Positions 1 to 6,801 of a stretch of DNA of 19,274 nt are shown one piece after another. The position numbers and the translations under genes were made by a program. Position 1 is the first letter of the stretch; every line of letters starts with the position of its first letter. The notes under the pieces were generated by a model. It did not search any database. It saw nothing but the letters and a program-made list of their open reading frames with translations, and was not told the DNA's origin. Source of the stretch: an uncultured Campylobacter sp. (lineage in GTDB: Bacteria > Campylobacterota > Campylobacteria > Campylobacterales > Campylobacteraceae); NCBI RefSeq assembly GCF_938017775.1, contig NZ_CALIIU010000020.1, positions 1-19,274 of the forward strand. The letters are read 5' to 3'.

Positions 1-1
1 T

Positions 2-403
2 GACCTCTTGAAGCTCTTCAAGGACGGTTTCTCGACGGGGCACGGCTACCTGCGCGAACCAAACGACATCCGCTCCTATGCCGCGCTCGGCTGCATCGCC
101 ATCCAGGCGAACCAAAACGAGATGCACGGCGGACAGGCGATCCCGAACTTCGACTATTCGATGGCGCCGGGCGTAAGGAAGACCTTCCGCAAGCTCTACT
201 TCAAGGAGATTGCGAACTTCTTCGCCATCACGCTCGGCATGAAGCAGGACGACGCGAAGCTCTTGGCCAAGGAGATTCGCCGCTCGCTCTTGCCCTTGGG
301 CATCACGATCGGCGGCGCGGACGTCTACAAGGCGGCGCTGATAGTCTTTTTTATCTTTGCGCTTGCTTTTTTCGAGCTTTATTTCTGGGGCGACGAGCTT
401 TAA
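2..403 (+). pseudogene. Truncated/chimeric anaerobic ribonucleotide reductase (NrdD) fragment, 5' end outside window
   Basis: The reading frame is open from the window edge (first complete codon at base 2), so the start lies upstream. Residues FSTGHGYLREPNDIRSYAAL, then NQNEMHGGQAIPNFDYSMAPG, match the class III (anaerobic, glycyl-radical) ribonucleoside-triphosphate reductase family, which makes dNTPs without oxygen. In full-length NrdD this block sits in the N-terminal third. Here the frame ends about 100 codons later, in a hydrophobic tail (VFFIFALAFFELYFW) unlike NrdD, so the catalytic core and C-terminal glycyl-radical domain are absent. All nine lysines are AAG and leucines are mostly CTC/TTG, whereas neighbouring genes use AAA often. 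From about base 335 the DNA turns to the local AT-rich style. I infer a decayed, recombined or transferred gene fused to unrelated sequence; an assembly join is also possible. The family assignment is firm, the gene's status is not. Confidence 0.7.
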
Positions 404-454
404 AATTCAAAATTTATTGAAATTTTATCGCGGCGTTTTGTGAGCGATTAAATT

Positions 455-503
455 AACGCCCGAGCGTAAAATTTTAAGTAGCATGAAATCAAAATCGGGC
501 GTT
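455..503. repeat. Inverted repeat AACGCCCGA / TCGGGCGTT
   Basis: A perfect 9-bp inverted repeat (455-463 and 495-503) with a 31-base loop lies about 50 bp past the stop of the nrdD fragment. It could act as a weak terminator for that frame, since TT follows the right arm, but the loop is long and the T-run poor. It could also be a remnant of an element boundary. Confidence 0.45.
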
Positions 504-681
504 TTCGGCTATGGAATTTAAACATATAACCTATCCGCAGCTTACCCTCCGCGAAGGCTGCGACAAGTTTAAATTTAGCCTCTTTTGCAGCTTGTTTGCG
601 ACGCTTTAAAGCTTTGGATATGCAAGCCGCCGTTTTAAAATTTCGGCAAGTTTTAAATTTTAAATCTGCGCCTGCCCCCTG

Positions 682-707
682 CGCCGTTTTAGTTAAATTT
701 AACGGCG
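682..707. repeat. Nested palindrome CGCCGTT...AACGGCG around GTTAAATTTAAC
   Basis: Outer 7-bp arms (682-688 and 701-707) enclose a perfect 12-bp palindrome, GTTAAATTTAAC, at 692-703. The two alternatives overlap, so they cannot both form as one hairpin. It lies downstream of the leftward gene ending at 790 and might be part of its terminator region. No T-run is seen on either strand. Confidence 0.4.
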
Positions 708-789
708 TGGGACCTGCGAGCGCGAGATGATTTAATCGCGATTTAATCGTGCGGCTCCGCGAGCACTTTAAAATTTAGCGATCAAATTG

Positions 790-1746
790 CTATTTAAAAA
801 GCCCTTTAATCTTGCCAAAAAGCGACTTTTCGCCGCCTGCAGAGGTTGCGTCTTTATGATCTTCTGTGGCGGAATTCTCGCTACCGCCTTCTATCGTATC
901 GCCGCTGCACGGGACGGTATTCTCGCCGCTTGCCTTCATTGCGCCGCCATCCGCTTCCGTCGCACTGCCGCCGCCCGTTACATCGACGCCGCGCAAAGCA
1001 GAATTCTCTCCGCCCGTCGTACCGCCTCCGCCTGCCTTATCTCGCTCTATCGCCTCGCCGATCTGCTGCGCCGCAATATCCGCGTAGATCAGCGCGCCAT
1101 GAGTATCGCAATTAAAAAGATTTGAAAACGACTCGGACCTATTAAGATCAATCGGATTGGGCTCAACCACCTCGGTAGCCTCAAGTAGTCCCACTTCAAG
1201 CTCGCGCGCCAAATTTAGCGCCTTTAAAAACACGGGCAAATTCTGCGCATAAAACTCATCTATGGCAGATTTGATTTCGCCGCCCGCTTCATAATCGCGC
1301 AGCAGTTTCTGCACGCCATCGGCGCTAAGATACGCGCCGCAGCAGTAATTTTCGACGATCTCGTTGTGAATTTCGCCGCTAAACTCCGATAGAAATTCCG
1401 CCGGCAAAACCTCGCGCCAATCGCTTATGTAGGGTTTAAATTTAGAGCTTTGCTCCGCTAAAAAACTAAACGCCGTGCCGCGCGTGTAAAAATACTCTCT
1501 AAAATAGCCCTGCGCCACGGCGAGGTGAAATCCGTGCGTTTTATTAAAAATCCTCTGCGTGCCGTACTGCAGCGCCGAGCAGAAGCCATCCGCGTATTTT
1601 TCTGCGTAAAATTCATCCATCCCCGCTTCGCGCGCGATTTGAGCGATAGCCTCAAAATCGCCTTTCTGCGCGAGCTTTAGCGGTTCGAAATACCACTGCG
1701 AAATTTCATCTTTGCCGATCGCATGGTAGCTTATGTCGTAACCCAT
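790..1746 (-). CDS. Unknown protein beginning MGYDISYH, with Gly/Ser/Glu-rich tail
   Basis: A 318-aa protein whose function I do not recognise. The start is supported by AAAGGAGAG just upstream. Residues 1 to about 232 look like a folded, mostly helical soluble domain beginning GYDISYHAIG; no signal peptide or membrane segment is visible. Residues about 233-305 are low-complexity (Gly, Ser, Thr, Glu, Asn) with recurring GENSA-like words (GGENSAL, GSENSAT, SGENTV, GGEKSL). The protein ends in a short amphipathic basic segment, LFGKIKGLFK. The gene lies 10 bp downstream of the lipoprotein gene on the same strand, so the two are probably co-transcribed. The tail DNA is GC-rich and opens spurious frames on the other strand. 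That it is a real gene is well supported by the start signal and domain-like composition; the role is unknown. Confidence 0.75.
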   Translation of the reverse strand: MGYDISYHAIGKDEISQWYFEPLKLAQKGDFEAIAQIAREAGMDEFYAEKYADGFCSALQYGTQRIFNKTHGFHLAVAQGYFREYFYTRGTAFSFLAEQSSKFKPYISDWREVLPAEFLSEFSGEIHNEIVENYCCGAYLSADGVQKLLRDYEAGGEIKSAIDEFYAQNLPVFLKALNLARELEVGLLEATEVVEPNPIDLNRSESFSNLFNCDTHGALIYADIAAQQIGEAIERDKAGGGGTTGGENSALRGVDVTGGGSATEADGGAMKASGENTVPCSGDTIEGGSENSATEDHKDATSAGGEKSLFGKIKGLFK

Positions 1747-1756
1747 CCTCTCTCCT

Positions 1757-2278
1757 TTAATCTTTCAGATCGATCTGCGGCTGCCAATACAGCGACTTTG
1801 AAATTTTACGAAATTTCATCGTGGCATTGAGGTCGTTTGAGGTGCGGTAGCTAAGCACCAGCTCGTCCTTATCGCTCTTAGGCGCGGTGATCTTGTAGCG
1901 GCTTGACCACGCGATCTTAAAAAGCTCCTTTTGCAAAAGCGGATCTCCGTCGCTCAGCGGCGTTACGTTTGCGTTTACGCCGTTAATTTGAACCGCGCCG
2001 ATCTGCACTTCTTTGGGATAGGAGGTGAGCAAAAACACCTCGTCTCCAGCGGCGTTTCTAAGCTCGGGCGCGACGGGATTTAGATAGGTCGCCACCCCCA
2101 AATAGCGATCGCCCGCGCGCACCGATTCAAATTTTTGCGTGTAGGCCAGAAACTCGTTTTTAAGCGGATCATGACGGGGATCGTTTGCGGAGCAGGAGTT
2201 TAAAAATAGCGCTAGCGCGGCTAGGAGCGCGCCCTTTAGCAGGCCGTTTAGCGCGCCGCTAAAATCAAATTTCTTCAT
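1757..2278 (-). CDS. Small predicted lipoprotein of unknown function
   Basis: A 173-aa protein starting MKKFDFSG at 2278, where AAAGGA lies at a good distance upstream; an in-frame ATG 27 bases earlier has no such signal. A basic N-terminus and hydrophobic stretch lead to a lipobox LNSC with Cys29, so it should be exported, lipidated and held in the inner or outer membrane facing the periplasm. The mature part (about 145 aa) is soluble, mixed alpha/beta in character, and has no motif I recognise. It is the first gene of a two-gene leftward unit, its stop being 10 bp before the GYDISYH gene, and it is divergent from mobB across a short promoter region. Product class (lipoprotein) is well supported; specific function is not. 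Confidence 0.75.
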   Translation of the reverse strand: MKKFDFSGALNGLLKGALLAALALFLNSCSANDPRHDPLKNEFLAYTQKFESVRAGDRYLGVATYLNPVAPELRNAAGDEVFLLTSYPKEVQIGAVQINGVNANVTPLSDGDPLLQKELFKIAWSSRYKITAPKSDKDELVLSYRTSNDLNATMKFRKISKSLYWQPQIDLKD

Positions 2279-2343
2279 CAATCTTTCCTTTGAAATTTTA
2301 GGCACATTTTAACGAATTTTGCTTTTTAAAAGGCTAAATTCGC

Positions 2344-2349
2344 TACAAT
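2344..2349 (+). promoter_or_regulatory. Putative -10 element (TACAAT) for mobB-fbp operon
   Basis: TACAAT is preceded by an A/T-rich stretch of T and A runs (2310-2340), the usual look of Campylobacter housekeeping promoters, which lack a clear -35 box. It is about 30 bases upstream of the mobB start, in the 100-bp gap shared with the divergent lipoprotein gene. Confidence 0.45.
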
Positions 2350-2378
2350 CCGCTCATCTTAAAAAGCCGGATTTTAAA

Positions 2379-2867
2379 ATGAAAAGACTTGTTATCGCAT
2401 TTTCAGGCCCTTCCAACAGCGGCAAAACGACGCTAATTTGCAAGATCGCTAAAATTTTTATCGCTAGCGGACTGCGAACTGCGATCGTAAAGCACGATCC
2501 TGGCGATAAGGCGCGCTTTGACGTAGAGGGCAAGGACAGCGCCAAATTTAGCGCTCTCGGCGCCGAAACCGTCGTGATGAGCCCAACGCGGACGAGCTAT
2601 TTTTCGCAGCGCTGTATGCAGATTGACGAGGTCGTGCGGATGCTAGGCGAGTTTGATATCTTGCTCGTAGAGGGGCTAAAGACGCTGCCGCTGCCGCGCA
2701 TAAGCTTATTTCGCGACAGGATCGATCCGGCGTATCTACCATTTTCGGACGCGATCGCTTCAAATTTAAGCGGCGAGCAGATGGATAAGTTTTGCTCGGT
2801 AAATTTCGATATCAACGACGCTGCAGGCATTAGCGAATGGATCTTAAAAAACGCCAAAAAAATGTAA
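2379..2867 (+). CDS. mobB: Molybdopterin-guanine dinucleotide biosynthesis adaptor MobB
   Basis: A 162-aa GTP-binding protein. The P-loop GPSNSGKTT is at residues 10-18, and KHDP, DVEGKDS and LVEGLK follow in the order expected of MobB, the GTPase partner of MobA in attaching GMP to molybdopterin for cytosolic molybdoenzyme maturation. The frame is open 60 bases further upstream, but the extra residues do not resemble the family and would overlap the promoter; MKRLVIAFSG at 2379 is the natural start, although its ribosome binding site is weak. The length is normal for MobB. It is first in a three-gene set with fbp (9 bp gap) and a small Cys protein, the same order I recall from C. jejuni (Cj0841c-Cj0840c-Cj0839c). 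Molybdoenzymes such as formate dehydrogenase and nitrate reductase would be the clients. Confidence 0.9.
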   Translation: MKRLVIAFSGPSNSGKTTLICKIAKIFIASGLRTAIVKHDPGDKARFDVEGKDSAKFSALGAETVVMSPTRTSYFSQRCMQIDEVVRMLGEFDILLVEGLKTLPLPRISLFRDRIDPAYLPFSDAIASNLSGEQMDKFCSVNFDINDAAGISEWILKNAKKM

Positions 2868-2876
2868 AGGAATAAA

Positions 2877-3725
2877 ATGCAAGAGATCGTAAAATCAATC
2901 CAAAATATCGCGCTACAAATCGCCGAGGAGCTGAAATACGCGGACTTCGGCTACACCGATCATCACAACAGCACGGGCGATACGCAGCTCAAACTCGACG
3001 TAAAAAGCGACGCTATAATCGAGGCGGAATTTCGCAAAAATCCGCTCGTGCGCGCCCTAATCAGCGAGGAGAAAGATGAAATTTTAACGCTGCGAGAGGA
3101 TGCGCGCCTAATCGTCGCTTACGATCCGCTCGACGGCTCAAGCTTGGTGGACGTAAATTTCGCCGTGGGCTCGATATTTGGCATCTACGAGGATGAAATT
3201 TCGCCCGCAAACTTAAAAGCGGCGATCTATTGTATCTATGGGCCGCGCCTTGAGATGGTCGTTTGCGAGGATGCGCCGAAGCTCTACCGCCTAAATCGCG
3301 AGGGCAAATTTAGCTTCGTAAAAGACCTGCGCCTACAGCAAAAAGGCAAGCTAAACGCCACGGGTGCAACGCAAAAGGGCTGGAGCGAACCGCACCGAAA
3401 GCTCGTGCGAGCGCTGTTTGACGAGGGCTACCGCCTGCGATACAGCGGCGCGATGGTAAGCGACCTGCATCAAATTTTATTAAAAGGCGGCGGACTTTTC
3501 AGCTACCCCGCTACCAGCGATCATCCGCGCGGCAAGCTTCGCGTAACATTCGAAGTGCTGCCGTTTGCATTTATCTTCGAGCGCGCCGGAGGCGCCACCA
3601 GCGACGGCGAAAACGGCTCGCTTTTGCAGCTAAAGATTGAAAAAATCCACCAAAGCAGCCCTTGCTTTTTCGGCTCGAAGTACGAGATCGCGAAGATGCA
3701 TGAAATTTACGGCGGTAAAAACTGA
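2877..3725 (+). CDS. fbp: Class I fructose-1,6-bisphosphatase
   Basis: A 282-aa cytosolic enzyme that removes the 1-phosphate from fructose 1,6-bisphosphate, the committed step of gluconeogenesis, which matters in campylobacters because most do not ferment sugars. The metal/phosphate motif DPLDGSS is at residues 83-89, preceded by ISEEKDE (62-68) and followed by NFAVGSIFGIYE; all are class I signatures. Later segments YIYG-like YCIYGPR and the sugar-binding KLRVTFEVLPFAFIFERAGG are also present. It is shorter than the E. coli enzyme (332 aa), as usual in this group. AAAGGA precedes the ATG by a normal spacing. The stop overlaps the start of the next gene by one base (TGATG), indicating translational coupling. 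Confidence 0.95.
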   Translation: MQEIVKSIQNIALQIAEELKYADFGYTDHHNSTGDTQLKLDVKSDAIIEAEFRKNPLVRALISEEKDEILTLREDARLIVAYDPLDGSSLVDVNFAVGSIFGIYEDEISPANLKAAIYCIYGPRLEMVVCEDAPKLYRLNREGKFSFVKDLRLQQKGKLNATGATQKGWSEPHRKLVRALFDEGYRLRYSGAMVSDLHQILLKGGGLFSYPATSDHPRGKLRVTFEVLPFAFIFERAGGATSDGENGSLLQLKIEKIHQSSPCFFGSKYEIAKMHEIYGGKN

Positions 3726-3934
3726 TGGCTGATACCGAGAACACCGCGCCGCGCGACGTTTACGACGAAATTTTGGATAAAAGCTTAGCCGCGCTACAAG
3801 CGTGCCAAGCCGAGCACAACCTCACCAGCTGCCTGGAGTGTGAGAAGCTGCTGGATTGCGCGGTGCGCGACAAATACGTCAAGGCGGTTTATGAGAGCAT
3901 GTCGCACGGCGCGACGGGGGATTTTTCGTTTTAA
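3725..3934 (+). CDS. Small conserved four-cysteine protein downstream of fbp
   Basis: A 69-aa acidic protein starting inside the fbp stop (TGATG), so translated by coupling. Four cysteines, C27, C36, C39 and C45, include a CLEC pair and the stretch LLDCAVRDKYVKAVYESMSH; the spacing suggests a small metal-binding or redox fold, but I know of no assigned function. It matches in position, size and general appearance the hypothetical gene that follows fbp in C. jejuni (Cj0839c, from memory). There the methionyl-tRNA synthetase gene comes next; here nothing follows for more than 1 kb. Coupling to fbp and the conserved order support a real gene. Confidence 0.8.
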   Translation: MADTENTAPRDVYDEILDKSLAALQACQAEHNLTSCLECEKLLDCAVRDKYVKAVYESMSHGATGDFSF

Positions 3935-5010
3935 ATTTAGCTATTGCGATCGCGGAATTTTACGAAGCAGGCTGTTTAAAGCTCTTGCGGCGCGAGGTTT
4001 TGCAAAGCGAGCTTTGCGCGCAAGATCTCTGTAAACCAAGCTGCGGCGCGGAATTGCTCTGCGACGCAGATTTAATCCAGCGGCGCGCAGGTTCTTGCTT
4101 TGCAGCACGGAATTTGTCCCGCTGCGAAACGATAAAATTTACGGCGCGATTTGGCGTCGTGGCGAGATATGCTCTGCGGCGCGTCTATTTTGTGGGCCAG
4201 GTTTGCGGCGGTCGATAAAATTTAAAATGCGAGCGTAGCCAAATTGCGGGCGGGCGGTTAAATTTAAAGCGGGCGATCGGTCAAATTTTAGACGCTGCGG
4301 CTGGATTTTAAAATTTACGGATAAAATTTTAAAGCGCGAAATTTCGCTTCGCAAAATTTTATCTGCGATCATGGGTTATTTATGAGCGCGGACACGCGAA
4401 ATTACGCAAAGCAAAATTTCGGCGAGCTAAATTTTACCGCTGCGATCTTTAAATTTACGCGACTAAAACTTACCGACTTGCGCGAGCCGCCGTTCGTCGC
4501 CAATCTTTGCTAGTTTAAATTTCGCCTTGCGAAATTTAGCTTGCAAACTTAGCGAGACGGCGGATTTTGCCTCGCAAAATTCAAGCCGTAAATTTAAACC
4601 ACGATCCGTGCGTTAAAATTTAAAAACTAAATTTGAAGTCTAGTGAGCGGGTCCACCGCATGAATGCTCGTATAAATTTCAAGCACATAATGCTCATATT
4701 GAAATTTTGAGACTGAGCGTGTATGTGAATCGCTCGTTAAAATTTCAAAGTCGAGGCGCATGCAAGCGCACACGTTAAAAATTTTAGAGCCGAGCGGGCT
4801 ACGACGCACGCGTTAAAATTTTAAAGCTTAAGGCGCATTACGGCGGCGATTGCGTTAAATTTAAAAACCGATCGGCGGTCGCGCGGAATTTTAGGATTGA
4901 TCCATTCGCGAAGCTGTGCGTCATCGATCTATTTGCAAAGCCGCGCCCATAGATTTTTTCGTAGCGGCGCGTGCCGAAATTTAGCACATTTGGGGAGTAT
5001 AAGCAGAGGA
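3935..5010. other. About 1.08-kb gene-free region rich in AAATTT words
   Basis: No frame here has a start signal and protein-like composition. I count more than twenty AAATTT hexamers, many extended to AAAATTT or AAATTTT and separated by GC-rich 20-50 base stretches; fewer than one would be expected in a random 1.1-kb sequence of even composition. The right third becomes periodic (listed as a repeat at 4735-4890). It occupies the place where metG sits in C. jejuni, so it may be a decayed gene site or repeat-expanded spacer. No promoter or terminator stands out. Confidence 0.65.
4735..4890. repeat. Degenerate tandem repeat, period 38-42 bp
   Basis: The word CGTTAAA recurs at 4735, 4773, 4811 and 4853, at spacings of 38, 38 and 42 bp. 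Each copy continues with an AATTT/ATTTT run, then AAAG or AGAG, then a GC-rich half with GAGGCGC- or GAGCGGG-like words and an ACGCACG/GCGCACA end. A related copy starts at 4611 and weaker ones near 4669 and 4695. Copies differ at many bases, so this is an old, diverged array. It has no conserved repeat/unique spacer alternation as in CRISPR. Confidence 0.6.
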
Positions 5011-5607
5011 ATGCAGTCGTTCATACAAGGGGTTTTGATGGGGCTGGGCGTTAGCGTGCCGATCGGTCCGGTAAACGTGCTGATAATGTCCTACGCACTG
5101 CGAAGCTACACCAAGGCGCTATGCCTGGGCTTCGGCGCCATGAGCGCAGATATGCTCTATCTGGCGCTATCGGCATTCGGCATATCGCAGTTAGCCAAAA
5201 TCCCGATCGTTTTTGCCTGCATATCGGTATTTAGCGCATGCTTTTTACTCTACACGGCGTACGCGTTCTGGCATGGCGCGACTAGCTCGGTGCAGCCTGC
5301 AAGCGTTGAGGCTTGCTCAGGCGCGGCGCTTTACGGCAAAGGCTTTTTGATAAATTTACTAAATCCATACGTCATTATGTTTTGGCTCAGCGTCTCTGCC
5401 GGTACCGCGCGAGCAAATTTCGCGCTTGCTCTTGCGGGGCTTGTAAGCGGAATTTTAGCTTGGATCACGCTTTTTCCGCTTGCTATATATCTAGCTCGTA
5501 GCAAGCTTCCAAACATAGTAGTGCGAGCATTTGCATATATCTCGGCGTTTATTTTGGTATTTTTTGCACTAAAGCTTCTATACGCTATAATTTTTGCTAA
5601 AATTTAA
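5011..5607 (+). CDS. LysE/RhtB-family amino-acid exporter
   Basis: A 198-aa inner-membrane protein with about six hydrophobic segments and the family N-terminus GVSVPIGPVNVLIMSYALR (residues about 13-31), typical of LysE/RhtB exporters that expel amino acids such as lysine, threonine or homoserine lactones. GKGFLINLLNPYVIMFWLSV in the middle is the second conserved block. The frame is open 114 bases upstream, but those residues are Arg/Ser/Cys-rich and not family-like; I chose the ATG at 5011 next to a purine-rich GCAGAGGA, with GGGGAG slightly farther back, although neither spacing is ideal. dapE follows after 15 bp, the same pair I recall in C. jejuni (Cj1049c-Cj1048c). Its pairing with a lysine-pathway gene makes a lysine or related substrate attractive, but this is inference. 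Confidence 0.88.
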   Translation: MQSFIQGVLMGLGVSVPIGPVNVLIMSYALRSYTKALCLGFGAMSADMLYLALSAFGISQLAKIPIVFACISVFSACFLLYTAYAFWHGATSSVQPASVEACSGAALYGKGFLINLLNPYVIMFWLSVSAGTARANFALALAGLVSGILAWITLFPLAIYLARSKLPNIVVRAFAYISAFILVFFALKLLYAIIFAKI

Positions 5608-5622
5608 ACCAAAGGATGGCTT

Positions 5623-6801
5623 ATGAAACCGATTGAAATTCTAAAAGAGCTCATCAAATTCCGCTCGCTCACACCTAGCGACGACGGAGCTTTCAACTAC
5701 GTCTCGATGCTGCTGGCGGACTTTAGCGAGGATAGATTCGAGCTAAACGGCGTAACTAACGCGATTTTTACCAAGCGTTTCGGACAGGGTCCGCATCTGT
5801 GCTTTGCCGGGCACATCGACGTCGTGCCGCCGGGCGAGGGCTGGGCGAGCGATCCCTTTGTGCCGGTGGAAGCGGATGGCTTTTTATACGGGCGCGGCGC
5901 GCAGGATATGAAAAGCGGCATCGCAGCGGCAATCTGCGCGCTAGCGGCGGCACACGATTTTAAGGGCACGCTGAGCCTACTACTAACCAGCGATGAGGAG
6001 GGTGACGGCATCTACGGCACGCGCGAAATGCTCTCTAAATTGCGCGAGCAAGGTGCCCTACCCGACTTCACAGTCGTTGCGGAGCCTACATGCGAAGTAT
6101 GCTTCGGCGATACCATTAAGATCGGCCGTCGCGGCTCGATTAACGGCATCCTCACACTCACGGGTATCGGCGGGCACGCAGCCTACCCAGATAAATGCAT
6201 CAATCCTGTCCACATTTTAGCGCCGGTGCTAGCAAGCCTCGCGGGGCATGATCTGGACGCTGGCAGCGAGGATTTCGCTTCGGCTAAGATAGTCATCACC
6301 GACATTCGCGGCGGTTCGCAGGTAGTAAACGTAACACCCAAGGACGTACGCGTGATGTTTAACGTACGCGGCGGCGTAGGGCTGGGGCTGGAGGACGTGC
6401 GAGACTACGTACTGAGGTTATTTGAGCTGGATGCTAAAGACGTGCTGTGCAACGAAAGCGAATCCTGCGGCAAGCTAGAAATGAGCTGCACCGCACAGCT
6501 GCGAGCAGGCGCATCGCTACATCTCGCACTAAAAAGCTCCTCAAAGCCTTTTTTAACTCAGCGAAACTCTAAGATCGTGCAAAAACTAAGCGCTAGCGTG
6601 CAGAAGATCTGTGGCGCAGCAGCCGAGCTAAACACCGCAGGCGGCACGAGCGATGCGAGATACTTCGCGGAGTTTGGCGTGGAGACGGCGGAGTTTGGCG
6701 TGCGAAACGACACGATCCATCAGATCAACGAACGAGTAGAGATTAGCGACATCGAAAATTTAGCTAAAATTTTTAGCGATCTGATAGAAAATTTCGACTA
6801 A
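5623..6801 (+). CDS. dapE: Succinyl-diaminopimelate desuccinylase
   Basis: A 392-aa M20-family dizinc hydrolase that cleaves N-succinyl-LL-diaminopimelate to succinate and LL-diaminopimelate, on the route to meso-DAP for peptidoglycan and to lysine. Visible metal and catalytic residues are H64 and D66 in FAGHIDVVPP, D95 in RGAQDMKSG, the catalytic EE at 125-126 in SDEEGDG, E154 in VVAEPTC, and the C-terminal histidine in RNDTIHQINERV. The dimerisation-domain block GHAAYP and the NTAGGTSDARYF loop are intact. It is slightly longer than the usual 375-380 aa, mainly from residues about 275-305, where a Cys-rich segment (NESESCGKLEMSCTAQ) precedes the conserved SSKPFLT. AAAGGA precedes the ATG. 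Likely co-transcribed with the exporter gene. Confidence 0.95.
   Translation: MKPIEILKELIKFRSLTPSDDGAFNYVSMLLADFSEDRFELNGVTNAIFTKRFGQGPHLCFAGHIDVVPPGEGWASDPFVPVEADGFLYGRGAQDMKSGIAAAICALAAAHDFKGTLSLLLTSDEEGDGIYGTREMLSKLREQGALPDFTVVAEPTCEVCFGDTIKIGRRGSINGILTLTGIGGHAAYPDKCINPVHILAPVLASLAGHDLDAGSEDFASAKIVITDIRGGSQVVNVTPKDVRVMFNVRGGVGLGLEDVRDYVLRLFELDAKDVLCNESESCGKLEMSCTAQLRAGASLHLALKSSSKPFLTQRNSKIVQKLSASVQKICGAAAELNTAGGTSDARYFAEFGVETAEFGVRNDTIHQINERVEISDIENLAKIFSDLIENFD

Larger units (their letters stand above)
404..789. other. Gene-free spacer between the nrdD fragment and the convergent unknown gene
   Basis: No reading frame with a ribosome binding site is visible on either strand. The stretch holds two clear inverted repeats (455-503 and 682-707, listed separately) and several AAATTT/AAAATTTT words. 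It separates two convergent transcription units, so terminators would be expected here, but neither inverted repeat has a convincing T-run after it. Confidence 0.6.

Noticed and set aside
787..1125. Plus-strand frames of 73-112 codons over the tail of the GYDISYH gene
   Set aside because: They are shadows of GC-rich low-complexity codons, with no start signals and Arg/Pro-rich or Ala/Cys/Arg-rich translations.
4139..4372. 77-codon minus-strand frame in the first long spacer
   Set aside because: Its translation follows the recurring AAATTT words and no start signal is visible.
4735..4890. Possible CRISPR array from ~40-bp periodic CGTTAAA words
   Set aside because: The units differ throughout, there is no constant repeat alternating with unique spacers, and no cas genes are present.
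4897..5010. N-terminal 38-residue extension of the LysE-family protein
   Set aside because: Arg/Ser/Cys-rich residues unlike the family, whose conserved start is at 5011; the extension has no ribosome binding site.
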